A stretch of 64,000 bases of DNA from the NCBI GenBank assembly GCA_021234155.1, contig JAJEKV010000004.1, positions 8,374,109 through 8,438,108 of the forward strand, written 5' to 3'. Every line of letters starts with the position of its first letter. The stretch's first letter is position 1. The position numbers and the translations under genes are program-made. Origin of the DNA: Isoetes taiwanensis. Its lineage: Eukaryota > Streptophyta > Lycopodiopsida > Isoetales > Isoetaceae. Positions 1-12,149 of the stretch are shown here, piece after piece. The notes beneath the pieces were generated by a model. The model saw only the letters and a list, made by a program, of their open reading frames with translations. It ran no database searches and was not told where the DNA came from.

Positions 1-2201
1 ATGCAGAAGTTGTTCTTGATGGAGGCAGACGTCCTTTAAATGATCTTTCAAATATTTCTTCTGATATAACAAAGCAGAAAGGTAAGCAGATTGTCAATGT
101 TACATGCAACAAAAGTAAGGAAGGAGAAGTCTCTGGAAAGGAATCTTCAAGCAGGGGACTATCAGACTTTGAATCTGATATGCTTGGCCAGTTTGGTGAT
201 GAGGAAATAGACGCATACTTGCGTCAAGCTGAGGAATCTGGAATGTTGAGCAGAGTTGAAATGCCTGCAAATCCCACTGTCATTGATGGTGGAATTCGAG
301 TACCATTTGTGGAGATTGATGATGACCTTAAGAAAGAAGTGGATTTCGTGTGGCGCTTGAGAAATCACGAGAAAATTGCATGGGCCAGGAAGAGATTCGA
401 TCTGTGGAGGGAATATGTAGGGTTACCATGTGATAAAAAAATCGAGGACATGGAATTAAAAGAATTTGCTGCACAACTTGAAAGGTTTATGCTCCAAGTA
501 ACTAAATGTAATGGACAATTTTATCCTACTGAAACGTAAGTTCAGTTTATGTTGTCATTTATTCCTTGAATTTTAATTTTCCATTTTAGTTTTAATGCTT
601 TCTTTTATGTTTTCAGTTTGCAGGACATGTTTAGAAAGTTCGGTAGCATTATTAGAAGAAAGCAAGAAATTACTATTCTTTGGCGGTGTGTGCAAAGCAA
701 TACCCATTTGAAATCGGGGAGAGCCCCATCTTGAGAGAGAGCACGCTTTGGCTTGTGTAGCATCAATGCTTGGTCGAGGAGAACTCACGGAGTGTGTAAG
801 AAACGGAAAAAGGTCGATGAGATACCATATCTTTGATGAGTTATTTTCTTGGCGGACATCGATCACCAGATCACTCATCCTAAGGGACTTCAAAGAAGGT
901 AAATTTTTAACTTGTATTCTTTATTACGTAGTTAAGTAGTTTAAATTGTTAAGTGATTTAAATTGTTAAGTAGTTTAAGTAATTTATTTTTAAGTTAGAT
1001 GCTTAAGTAGTTAAGTAGCTTATGTATTTTACTATATTTTCGAAATTAACTAACTCGATTTTGTATGATCGGGTTTTATATTCTTGTGTATCCAGATTAA
1101 GCCATTCGAGGTCAAAAGGAATTGTTTTTCTTTGGTTATGTCGACTTTTCATTTGGAGTAGAAAGTGGCAATGAATATTTAGAATATGATGAGAGAACTA
1201 GCAAGAACTATGATGCGATATGAATCGATATCAAGAAGAGCAATTCAGTTGCCATGCAAGTGCTACGAGGCTGATCTTTGTGTTGACTTATAGGCGGTTG
1301 CTAAGACATTTACACGAGCCAAAGCTTAAGGATGATGGTACTCCAAAGACCTACATTTTGCTTTATGCAGGCAATAGTGAACCATAGAGGAAATGTGTGG
1401 TATAATTCAGTTCACAGGGTGAGTGCAAGAAAGCTAGCTGGGTGGATGAAATACATGCTTAAAACAGTTGGTGTTGAAGGAAAATTCACTGGGAAGTCTG
1501 GTCGTACTACCGCTATTTCTAGGATGGCTCGTCTTTGGAGTGCCTGCATGATCTGTAGGCATGCGGATTACGTGACGAGGGCTAACCGAGGCATATAGCA
1601 GGTAATTTCCTTGTGTATTTGTGAATTCAATTTTATCTATTTATTCTAACTTAAAATTTTGTTTGATTGTAGGTATGACAAGAATATGGAAGTGCAACAA
1701 AAGTGCGCTATGTCTGTTGTCAGTAAGCCGTTTGATGAGAATGGGAAGAGGAGAATGTACGAGCAGGTTTATACCAAAGAGTTGGAGAAGTTAGATGAGT
1801 TGGATCGTGATGGAAGTGGCATAAAGGAGCAGATTCTGGTAGGTACAGAAAATCAACAAACTAAACCAGGTACTTCCAATTCTACTATCAGTTCTGCTAT
1901 TGGTGGCTTGTTGGACAGCCTGCAGATCCCATCTTCTGGTCCTATTGTCGAAGTATCTTCAGGTCAAGTAGTTAAACCAATGTTGTCTGTTAGTGCATTG
2001 GATTCTGCCGACATACAATTGAACAAGGATCTTGATATATTGTCTGAGACCAATCCAGTTGTGAGGAAGGCTATGGGCATGCAGGTTAATGTGGCGAGCA
2101 TTACAGGTGGCTCGTTTCAGAACTGCAACATTGTCATGCCATGTATTTCTCGTGAAGAACTAAATGATGTGATGCTGAATATCATGAGAAATACGAAGTA
2201 A
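1..2201 (+). pseudogene. Crypton/QRICH1-like (DUF3504) tyrosine-recombinase domain gene, decayed
   Basis: The frame is open from the window edge, so the 5' end is missing. Exon 1 ends at 535 (AC|GTAAGTT); the next exon starts at 617 and stays in phase until a TGA at 732-734. Further pieces lie in shifted frames. At about 1152-1222 there is a block reading EYLEYDERTSK, typical of the mid-domain of DUF3504 proteins. At about 1275-1330 there is a YRRLLRHLHEPKLKDDG block. At 1332-1598 a WY-x(n)-KLAGWMKYMLK block is followed by SGRTTAISR, which matches the catalytic-Arg box (normally SLRAT). A GT-AG intron (about 1602-1672) precedes AYSRYDKN, the nucleophile-Tyr region, then a 170-residue tail to 2201 containing GGSFQNCNI, like the C-termini of ZMYM/QRICH1 proteins. 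The family derives from Crypton transposon integrases. At least three frameshifts plus stops argue for a pseudogene. Family assignment is by motif recall, not by search. Confidence 0.6.
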
Positions 2202-2637
2202 TTCTGAGATTGATCTGAACCTGATCCTTTGATGATCTAAATTTCTTTTTGATAATCTGAACTTCTGTACTTTTTTGCAAGTTTTAAACAGTGTTTTCAA
2301 GTGTTCAATGAAATCTTACTTTTTACTGTTATTTGAAATCTGCAAGTGCAACTAAACTTGCAACTAAATTTGCAACTGAAACTAAATTTGCTAGTGCAAC
2401 AAAATTTGTAACTAAATTTGCAAGTAACAAAAAATTTTGCAACTAATGGACAATTCCGGGATTGAATGATGTACACGTGGCACTCTAGGATTGGCGGATA
2501 GTTCAGAATTGTAACAACCTAAACTTTACGTTCAGCATAAATTTTTTTCTCCGTCAGTCCAGGAGCTAGAGAATTTGCGGCAGCCCATGCTGCATATCTT
2601 TATGTTCTAAAGCATCTAGGTTCTGCATTCCGGCAAT
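2202..2637. repeat. Downstream flank with degenerate GCAACTAAATTT repeat
   Basis: No gene is seen here. Between about 2340 and 2440 a short motif close to GCAACTAAATTT recurs about seven times with drift, forming a small degenerate array just after the recombinase-like gene. Confidence 0.5.
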
Positions 2638-2781
2638 TTAGAGAGTCCGGCAATTCATGGAGAGCAGATCATGGTAGCTCCAACTTTTGGGCTTCGCCGT
2701 AGTGGCAGGCGTCATAGCCGCATTAAACCTATTTCTTCCTTCAAACCCTAATCTGGGTTCTTCGAATCTGCTGCCGGAATC

Positions 2782-3060
2782 ATGTTTTTCAATTGCTGTG
2801 GTAAGAGCCGAGTCATGGCCCCGTCTGCAAATCTCAAGTTGAATCCCCATCCTCAGATTGCCAAGGGTAAAAAGCTCGCCGTTATTGTTCTTGATGGCTG
2901 GGGTGAGCAAATAGCTGATGAATACAATGCGATCGCCGTTGCTAAGCCAACCCAAGGTCCATGTGCCTTCACAAGTCTCCATCTATCTGGTGCAGTCTGT
3001 TTAAAGGAATCCATGGTGGGTGTCTTAGCAACGGCGTATTGAAGTCTGTGCAATGTATTG
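2782..3060 (+). pseudogene. iPGAM: Phosphoglycerate mutase (2,3-BPG-independent) N-terminal fragment with inverted segment
   Basis: The plus strand encodes AKGKKLAVIVLDGWGEQ followed by ADEYNAIAVA (to about 2943), the N-terminus of plant cofactor-independent phosphoglycerate mutase, a cytosolic glycolytic enzyme (3-phosphoglycerate to 2-phosphoglycerate). The DGWGE motif holds the metal-binding Asp of this alkaline-phosphatase-superfamily enzyme. The next expected segment is absent in that direction. It is found on the minus strand from about 3040 back to 2943, reading VAKTPTMDSFKQTAPD then RWRLVKAHGPWVGLAT. The two halves are therefore head to head. A perfect 13-bp inverted repeat, CGCCGTTGCTAAG, sits at 2934-2946 and 3024-3036, exactly at the breakpoints. 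Only about 65 residues of a roughly 560-residue enzyme are present, so this is a rearranged gene fragment. Confidence 0.75.
2934..3036. repeat. 13-bp inverted repeat bounding an inverted segment
   Basis: CGCCGTTGCTAAG at 2934-2946 is the exact reverse complement of 3024-3036. The DNA between them encodes the continuation of the phosphoglycerate mutase fragment on the opposite strand. Confidence 0.8.
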
Positions 3061-3364
3061 GTCTGCGTAATGAAGCTGTTACTGGTAGCGCAGAACCTAT
3101 GGCATTGCTCGACTAATCTCCTCCTCTATTCGCTGCCAACGCATCTGACTCACAGGTGTGTATCTATTGTTTATCATTTTATTCCTTCCATTTCTTGTAT
3201 CATTCTTTTTAGGATCGACTAACAGATTTGGGTTGTTAGGTAAGGCAGCATCGAGCATACTATTCTATCAGACATTCAGGCTGCTGCATAACAGGTTTGT
3301 ATGATTCTATTTCTTCCATGTTGTGACCCAGATGACTTGGATACACGTCTATTTCGAACCATGA

Positions 3365-4398
3365 TTAAGGAACGCCATGTGCACTGACAATAGATTGTTT
3401 TGCTTCCTTCAAGCTGTGGGAAAGAGCTTTAAGAGCACCAGCAGCTTCTGCTCTAACAGATGTCTGGTTACCAGAGGACAGAAGGCTCAAAAGTGAACCA
3501 ACAGCATCAGCAGCTAAAACACGAGCACTCGTAGAAGTGTCATAGGTCATAAGGCTGTTTAACAGTGATGCTGCATTTGCTTGAGCTGTTGGACTATTGC
3601 TGCGGAGAAGACCTACGAGGATTTCAATACCACCCCCTTTCACTGTTGCTGGCCAAAAACCTTCAACTGTGGTCTTGCAGAGATTGCATAATGCACCTGT
3701 CAAAAGGCCTAGCACAGATGTTTCCAGCTTATGGCCTGGCTGAAACTGTTCCCAAAGACTTGGCACAACTCGTGGAAAATATTTTTGAGCCAACATGATC
3801 ACTTACACCTCCTTTTGTCACGGCATACACAGCTTTTGCTGCTGCTGTTTGTGCTTCTAAGGATCCTACCCTAAGTAGGGCTAGAAGAGGTGGTATACAG
3901 CCTCCAAGCAAGACTTTTACACGGAGCTCCTCTTCTTTGCAGAGAACTGCCATTGTTGCTGATTTTCCCATTGACAGTCCCTGATCTAAGTAGTGCCACA
4001 AGCAGAGGAATTGCTTGAGAGTGAGAACCTACTGCTGTCTTTGCATTCTCACGTGTCTCCAGCATAACCAATAACTGTTTTGAGACCGTCTCCTTATCAT
4101 GAGGAGACAATGTGACACTACGCAACTGCTCAATACATTGTGCAACACTAGCCAGTGTGCCATCTGGATCCTCCATTCCAAGTGGTTCTCTGAAAAAAGA
4201 GAAAAACAACATTTGTCACCAAAAACACATACCAAAAGCCTATAGTACACTCCTGCAGACAAAAACACTTGTACATTTCAACTTAGCATTACAATACCTC
4301 ATCCTACTGCCAGCTATTGACCTTGGAGTCTGAGGCTCTCCTTTTGCACTTCTTGAAACCTGCAAACCTGAGCGCTGCCTCTCATGATCTTCTGCCAT
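3365..4398 (-). pseudogene. CSI1: CELLULOSE SYNTHASE INTERACTIVE 1-like armadillo-repeat protein, 5' fragment with frameshifts
   Basis: CSI1/POM2 links cellulose synthase complexes to cortical microtubules and consists mostly of armadillo repeats. A first exon (4398-4298) encodes MAEDHERQRSGLQVSRSAKG and a PQTPRS block. It ends GAG|GTATTG, and the next exon begins at 4189 after TTTTCAG, in matching phase (two bases plus one). Exon 2 then reads [82 protein letters not shown] and RAEAAGALKALSHS, the family's opening armadillo repeats. Two frameshifts break the frame, near 3960-3990 and near 3785. Similarity stops at 3365, after about 300 of roughly 2,100 expected residues. The retained intron excludes a processed copy. 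It is a truncated, non-functional genomic duplicate. Confidence 0.8.
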
Positions 4399-4987
4399 AA
4401 TTTGCTATTTTATGTCTGCATAAATATGGGGTCATGCCATATTTCAAAGCATATCTAACATCTACTAAAACGCTTGGCACCTACCTCTGCAATGTGAAAT
4501 GAGTTAAACAAGTGTAGCGAATTAGCTGGTCATCTGAATGATACCCCTTCCAGATCTAAAGCATCCCCTGCACATCATATCCAAATCACTGAGACATAGT
4601 GTACCTAAGAAGACTCTTTAATTCCACAAAGCAACTATAGAATTACAGGTTGTACTTTATGGAGTTCAAAACTGACTTACTTCTATCTACATTGTTCAAC
4701 GCTAATAGAGATCCACATTGCTAAAAGCCATTTAACTGACACTGACACTGAAGTAGAAAACTACTCTTTGAATAGGTTGAAGATATACAATCCACATATG
4801 TACGTTATACTAATCTAAGAATGACACTCGCTGCTTAGAATTTGCTTGCATACTTTGGTTGATCCTTACCTTGTTCATGGTGCTTTTAGATACTTTTAGA
4901 TCCAATGTAATACAATGCCACAATAGCCCTGCAAAACTAAGAGATATTATCAGTTGGAACACTTCGGACGGCACTATGAAAGTTTAA
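4399..4987. other. AT-rich spacer, nothing recognised
   Basis: Upstream of the CSI1 fragment. No long frame, tRNA or repeat structure was recognised. Confidence 0.5.
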
Positions 4988-5188
4988 GTACAATGTTACC
5001 CAGTCCGCACCAGATTTACGAACCCAATTCAGCAGATTTGCAATCTTGCAACCCAATTTACAGAAAAGGTCGTGACTCTTGCAAATTCAGTGATGGCAAT
5101 TGGGGTGGATGATGAACAAAGCAAGGAGGTTTTGCAAGAAATTGGCTCCATTCCTGCTATAGAAAAATTGATGTTCCTGAGTTTATAA
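4988..5188 (+). pseudogene. Unidentified coding-like fragment
   Basis: One frame is open from just after a stop at about 4985 to a TAA at 5186-5188, but it lacks an initial ATG. It encodes about 66 residues including QQICNLATQFTEKVVTLANS and MAIGVDDEQSKEVLQEIGS. The amphipathic, acidic composition looks protein-like against this AT-rich background. CAG at 5001-5003 could be a splice acceptor. After the stop another frame reads NELGYSSGAH, which may be a shifted continuation. I do not recognise the family. Confidence 0.3.
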
Positions 5189-8100
5189 AATGAACTTGGA
5201 TACTCATCTGGGGCACATTAACGGAGTTGTGGCAATCAAAGAGCGGGTGAGCTTATAATTTTTTTCCTTTCTATACTTGCTTTCCTGAATTTTCTTAAGA
5301 ATAGATACTAGAATAATCTCAGAAGTGGCTAAAGCAGTTTTGAAGTGAGGCTCATTTCCCTTGAATAACGCAGAACCCACATTGGGTCTTCAAAGTGTTT
5401 ACCTATTATGTCCCTGCTTTTGTTTCAAAAGAAGCTGGCGATTTAATTTTTCGGAAGTTATTTGCTGCTTGGAAATAGAGAAGGTGATTGTAAGCCGCAA
5501 CTGCTATTCCATCCGTGTCCTTAATTTAAAGTTGTCATATTAAGAAATGCCAAACCTCAAGTGAACCTGTAAATGCTGGAGACTGGTTATTTTCAACTCT
5601 AGACAGCTACGGCAACTAATTCCTAATAAGACAATTCTTTGTTTGCTTAGAATATAATCTGCAAGTTTTAAAAGCTGTTTAAGGACAGAAACCAGTTACT
5701 CTGAGACAAGTTGAAGCCATATTTGCAAGGTTGTTGTAGGAGAAACGTCCTTTCTGTTAAAAATTACCATTCTCAAGATTCCAGGGTGATTGCGTTCGTG
5801 TAATTGGGTTTGTCTAACTCATTTAGGCAAGGAGGCATGCGCTTTGCTGAGGCAAGATAATGGTTAGCGTCTATATATTCATAAAAATGGAACAAAGAGC
5901 AAACGTGGATGAAATCATTCAAAAATCACATGCACATGGATGAATCAAGAAACTGCATGCCTCTAACAAGGAAGATAAAGAGGAATTTTTTTCTATTGCT
6001 TTCCTGAATGCTCAGTAGACAATTACTTAATAAATAAATGAGTTAGTTTATACTTAAGATCCCTAGTTTTTAGTAACGACTTGATCATTTCGACTAACTG
6101 AATTTTACATCTCTCTCAAACGCGGAATCTTTTGTTTTTGGACATTATTATTTAGTTGAATAAGAGCTTTGTCTCTCTCTCTAATGTGCTTAGGCATCGA
6201 ATTATTTAGATCCTATAATTTTCATTCTAAGAGGCTTAAAAATATAACACTTGGATGTCTTTGTTTGTAGCATTCTCGTGGTGATAAAGGCAATCTATTT
6301 GTCCTTCAAATGGCTGATCGAATTCAATGGTTAATGTTGTGAAAAATGATAACGATACTATAGAAGGAAAAAAAAATTACAACAAGGGTTACTTGAAAAA
6401 TAGTAAATCTTGTAGAAGAACAAACACAAGGACATGCACATGCATGAGGAATATGAAAATAATGCCAAAAACAAAATGATCATATATAAATTGCAAAGAA
6501 CCAAGACAGTGCTTGGCACTTTATAACTAGACCAAATACTGTAAACACTAGAACAAAGGAGGTGCTAATATTCCTAAGAAAGTAGAATAAATACTTTTTT
6601 TGCAAAAGGCTTTTGCCCATTTGTTTTGTCCGGGCCATGTTACTTTCCTCGGTCCATGCAAAAGGATTCTCTGTAAATCTGAATTAAGTCTATTCTTTCG
6701 GCTTGAAGCATTCTCTTCAAAATACTATAGCATTAAAAAATTACACTTACAAAGTAAACACGGGTTAAAAAAATAAGCCAAAAATGCATAGCTCCTCAAT
6801 ATGTGGATATGCTTGGAAGCTCGAACTGCATTGTATAATCGTATTCGATTTTATTTTATAAGACACCACCCAACACCATATCCTACAATTAGCTATGCAA
6901 AGTAACCAAACGTGCTTTTGACTAGTTATTTTATTATAATATTTTGTATTTTTTACATTGTTGACGTGGCAATCCGGGCGACTTCTTACGAAATGCGATG
7001 GGGGGAAAGATGCGTTGCACAGTGTTTTTTTCGAGCCCTGCACTTTGAGGTGTGAGCTATAGCGCTCAGAGCATTGCTGCCAAGCTTGCTCTGTTTTCGA
7101 TCTGTATTTTTATATTAATGCGAGCGAATGAAGTGGCGAAATATTTTTATGGCTACGTTGATCTACAATGAAGAATGAAGGATGGAAGTGGATTTTTCCC
7201 TGTGGTATTTCCCCTGCACTCCTTTATTTCCATGCATTGGCTATCTTCCATTCTCGGCCGAACTGAAGACAATTTTGAGGATAAGGCAAACAGGTGTGCC
7301 TCTGATCTGGGTTCTTGCCCTTTGGTCGAAATCTGAGAAGAAATCTTCCCCTGCTGATTGCCACGGAGGGTCCCGTCTTGATCTTCGATTTGGGTTCTTT
7401 GCCGGATCAGATTAGGCTTGATCTGAACAATTTTTTGAAAGCTTTGCTTGATCCATACCGTTTTTTGGAGCTTTTGATTCGTCTTCTGCACAAATCTCCG
7501 GCGCCCATTTAGATTCATGATTCCTTCGGCCAAAAACTGGCAGCTCTGGGTGGTTGTGTTCATCCCTGCAGTCAAAATCTCCCCCTGCTCCTTCCGGCGA
7601 CCGATTCAGAAATGTTAATTTCAGTTCTGCACAGATATGGCAATCACTTATGATCAATCTTGAAGTTGATCCGTTTTAATCCGATCCTTGGCGTTCAAAA
7701 AGATCTAATAAATGGTTGCGGCAACCAAGAGTTCTACTTCGTTACCTGAACAATGGAGAGTTCATGAGTTCATGAGGAAGTTTATTTTGTCTTTTTCAAT
7801 ATCTTGATAAGGCTTCATAATTCTGGCTCAGCTTCAATCTGATTTCGTCTATTTGTTTGTTTGTTTAACGTTTAGATAAAATCCGATGCTGTACCACTTA
7901 TAACATAAGATTAGTAATATACGCTGATTCTTTACTTGATAAGTGAAAAATAGATTCTGTTTGGGTCATTTACAAGTATGCAATTTCATCTGCTTCAGAC
8001 TATGTGGGTATATGGGTCATTGGGTTACTATTTGCATCATGTTAGAATATGTGGCCTCGTGGAATGAACTTTGTTTCATACCATATATTTGGCTTTAATG

Positions 8101-8910
8101 CATATTATCCGAAGAGCTTGCCTATTGATTTTGACTTGTAGTTTTGTACATAATAATTGGAACGGCTAGAGCCTTTCGGCAGTTTCTAGTTTATTTTACA
8201 TTCAGAGTTCCAGCAAACCGCAGAGCAAACTAAACAGGCATGTCAAGGCACAGTATTGCTAAAACCTTGAAGACTGCAATAAAGTCATTGCACCGCCCTC
8301 TTTCCTGCTGGAAGGATTTATAGTATTTTTAGTGGAACAGAAGCCTGAGCATCCCCATTTCTCCAATATCCGCAGAAGCCCGGGGATTTTCCATCACTAA
8401 ACTTGAAAAATGTGAGCTAGCGGCAAGAAGGTCAAGTTTCGGTGGAAGATTTGGCATTCAGATGGAGAATGTAGTGGTGGTTTTGAGAACAAATGTTTAA
8501 AGTTGCTAAGAAGCTTTGTTTTCTGGCGCATTATCTTGCGTGTTTTGATCCCAAACAAGCAGAAAATGCATGAGATTGCTGGGCAGTTGCATTTGGTAAG
8601 GTAAGGTCTAATAAACTAGGTAATAAAATGACCCTTTTCATGTTTTTGAGGTTCCAATAATTGTAGCACATTAAAATAGAGTTTGAAGCTAGATTAGCAG
8701 GCATTGGCAAGTTGTTCACAATGTTTTATACGGTAAGTACATTTTGGGTCGAGATATGTCATTGTCATCTTAATCCCATATGACAAGCAGGGAATTCGTT
8801 TAACGGTGAAGAGCAAAGTGTGGTTGCCAGTGAGCACAGAACAAAATTATGAATATATACAGTAAGTTATTCTGCTTTCTCTGCTTGGAACTAAACATGT
8901 CGACTTGCAG
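5189..8910. other. Long non-coding stretch
   Basis: Mostly AT-rich DNA with short spurious frames on both strands and a small TTTG run near 7851-7866. The 7140-7660 stretch is less AT-rich and has open frames on both strands, but it shows no recognisable domain and may be an old LTR or leader remnant. Confidence 0.4.
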
Positions 8911-9144
8911 GTTATTTCAATGGAGATATCAAGATGTTTGACTTGAAGACATGCAAAATTCGTTGGAAAACAAGCGTAAAAAATGGGATACACATAATAG
9001 ATGCTATTAATTTGATTGGGGAACAATTATTTGGCATAGGTTATTTCAATGGAGATATCAAGATGTTTGACTTGACGACATGCAAAATTGGGATGCACAT
9101 AATAGAAGCTATTAATTTGATTGGGGAACAATTATTTGGCATGG
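8911..9144 (+). pseudogene. Tandemly duplicated WD40-repeat exon fragment (WDR92/Monad-like)
   Basis: After a plausible acceptor (CGACTTGCAG) the frame reads GYFNGDIKMFDLKTCKIRW then KTSVKNG, a WD40 blade. It most resembles the GYDNGDIKLFDL blade of WDR92/Monad, a dynein-arm assembly factor kept in plants with motile sperm; that assignment is from memory and tentative. The stretch is duplicated head to tail: copy 1 is 8911-9039 and copy 2 is 9040-9144. Copy 2 lacks exactly 24 nt (eight codons, RWKTSVKN), so the frame stays open through both copies. The second half of each unit (HIIxAINLIGEQLFG) is not a WD40 blade and is probably read-through intron. This is a fragment, not a full gene. Confidence 0.5.
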
Positions 9145-9464
9145 GAGTCAGTCTTCTGGAGATTATTTATGTATCTTCTCAGTTTTGACTTGCCATGTTA
9201 ATCTATATTGCCACGTATGGACACGTTTATGCTTAGTGGTTGTCTCATTCTGCTCATTCATAAGAATAAATGTTGATTTCAGGTTCAGACAACTTGGTTT
9301 TCTCTGTTATCTTGGACATGCCATTTTTTGAGAAAATGGCATCTTAAAGGAACAAAGATTAAACTGAAGAGCACAACTGTGTTTCCAACAACAATGACAG
9401 TTATAGATGTAGATCTTGCCCTTTGCAATGGAGATAGAGCACATCACCACAGAGCTCGTCATTT

Positions 9465-9740
9465 TCAACACAAACATCTCTGATGAGAAATTTCTTGAAA
9501 TGAATCACTTAGATGATTATTGGAGTTGAGAAAACTTAAGTCCGCCTCACAAAGGTGCAAATATGTACGTTGAACAAGGTTTTGAAACCCCATGGGAATC
9601 CTGCCATACAATTTGTTGTTACTAAGATCCAAACTTGATAGTCCAGTCATCTTACTAATACTCTTTGATATAGTGCCCCACAGATGGCAACCTGTGACAT
9701 AGAAAGGCCTATTGACTATTATGGAACTACTCCCTAGCCC
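9465..9740 (-). pseudogene. Leucine-rich-repeat (receptor-like) protein fragment
   Basis: On the minus strand the frame opens after a TGA near 9740. It reads VTGCHLWGTISKSISKMTG, then LSSLDLSNNKLYGRIPMGFQ, two consecutive plant extracellular LRRs of the form LxxLxLxxNxLxGxIP. After that it degrades (NLVQRTYLHLCEADLSFLN) and stops at 9465. Plant LRR receptor kinases and receptor-like proteins carry runs of such repeats. No signal peptide, membrane helix or kinase is nearby, so it is an isolated fragment. Confidence 0.6.
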
Positions 9741-12149
9741 TCATATCAATAATAGGATCTATTCTTTGGAATTTTAGCGATCTATTAAAAATTTCTTTAT
9801 CACATTGATAGGTATGCTTATTGAGTTTTGAGTCCATTGCATGTCTACCATGAACTTGGAAATCTACATAACTCTGCAAAGCCGACACTCCCTTTCAGTT
9901 CCACTACACTTATAGTTGAATGATCACAAGCTTAAGATATCCCTCAGATGGTAGCTATTTTTTTAAAATTGCCTTACACATCGATACGATATTTATGCAT
10001 TTCTGCTTCCAACATTTTAGTACTTATCTAATTTTGTTAAAAGCTGTTATCATCTGGCAAAATCAGGGAACTTTCCCCCTTGGGGAACTTTTGCGTGGGA
10101 CCCCGCAACGCTTTAGATTATAGTATTGGTTGGATTTCGTGGTGAACAACTCGAGTTTAAGTCAAATTTAGCAAGAGGAATGCACTCATATATAGGAGGA
10201 TATGCCGTCTGCATTAAAGGGGTGGCAAAAAACCCTGTTTTTCTATTTGTCTTTACCCAATAGGATCATTAATATAGATAAATAAAAAATAAAACTCTTT
10301 GCTAAGATCTTCATTGTAAATTCCTCATAAAGAAATTTCGACAACGAATGACCAGTCGGCTTGGTACACTCCGTCATATTACAAACACTTGTATAATATA
10401 AGAATTTATTTCATATATATATAACATAAGAATTTATTTCATCTCGCTTCTCAAAGATAATGCCATTATTGCATGTGTCACCAAGAGTAAATGGAGCGGC
10501 TGATTAGGTGTACTAAGGGCAATATATCATGCTAAAATAATAAAAAACGTCTGGGATATTTGAACAGTGTGACATTCGTCTGGGAATATCTAAACAGTGT
10601 GACATTCATCTTCAATGGATCCCATGACACATTCACATGTTTTGTTTTCACGTTTCTCACTCTCTTATTTGCCTGCTTCAATTTTGAGGCAGTGTTTTGG
10701 GGCGCAAATGCTTTGGGGCTCTTTATGTATGAATGTGCTAATAGATAGTGTTGCGATGCTCTTGCAATTTGGCTAATCTGGCCAAGATGTGCTAATCTGG
10801 CTTTTGTAGTGTGGTGTTTTGACTTTTTTCAAAGCACTAGTATTCTAAAGCTTATAAAAAAAGCATGGACTAAGATATCGCTAAAAGTGAGTGTGATCTT
10901 CATTATTATGCATTTGTACATGTTCTTGCATTTGGACATTCCATTTGAAGAGTTGACCTACACGTTCTTCCTTTCAAGAGGCTCTAAAGAAGCTATGGAT
11001 CTATAGTTGTAGGTCAGATTTAGAAATTGGATATCACCTACATCACGTTTTGCCAATAGAGTGTATTGTTTTAAAGTAGCGAGAAGAATCTTGTTTCTTG
11101 AGAAGAATTTTGGACGACATTGAGAGCCCGAGTCAGAAAGGCTACTTTTTGGATCCGTTCCAAATCCTTTCGAGTGATAGTGTATATCACCAGTGTATAT
11201 CACCGATCCCATACTTCCACCCCATATTAAAAAAATTGGCTCTATCAATATTTCGAACCTTTATGGCGAGTGTGGCTTTTTAGTATTTTGTACGATGATA
11301 CACATGAATGATTAATAGCTATGCTAATTATTCATCTCTATATTCATTAAGGGAAAGCTAGCTATGTTAATTTAATTATCAATTAAACCTAAAGAAGCAA
11401 GTACTTCTTGGCCCAACTCGATTGGCCAAAACACAACTGTTAATTGGACGGGTACCAAATGGGGTAATTATCCCCCATCTTCCCCTAATCTATTTGGAAA
11501 GCTTGAGGAAGGAGCAGCTGCTCTTATGCACCAAGAAGATAGAGGCACTTCGGGATAATGGTTATACCCAAGAATCGGTTATTGAGTCACATAGACTGAA
11601 TTCTTAGATAAGAACTGTCCCGTGTTACATAGACTGAATTCTTAAAAGACCCCGATCGTTAGTCAACTCCTCTGAGTCTTAGCCTAGGGTAGGAGCCTTA
11701 TTTCTATTGCATTATATATGTTATAACGATGTTCTCTAGCGTTGCGGGATGGGTCACCCTTCATGGTGGTATATTATTATTTGTATTTTGGTTGTATGCT
11801 AACATGTAGATGCACTTCTGGAGTATGGACGTCCTAAAAGAGGACTTGGCCAATGACACTTCTATGTCATTTGCTCGGGCACTTGCCATCCTAGGTTGTC
11901 CATGCTAAACAGATGGCCTTTCTTAGTCATAGAGTAACTTAAAAAGGGTGTAAGATCATTGGCAAAAAAAATATACATCTAAGGGAAATAAATAAATAAT
12001 CATAATGGTACATTTGTTTTATGTTGATGGTAGTTTCCCTATTATAAAATTTGGGGTTTCTAAATTAGGGTTCTATCTAGTAAGCTTTTCAAGCGCTTTC
12101 AATTCTTCCTACTCCATAGCCGACTCCACAGACCAGTGTTGTTTAAGTA
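9741..12149. other. Non-coding stretch with small duplications
   Basis: No gene was recognised. Small direct repeats occur: ATAAGAATTTATTTCAT twice around 10397-10441, an AACAGTGTGACATTC pair near 10563-10605, and ACATAGACTGAATTCTTA twice at about 11590 and 11627. Confidence 0.4.
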
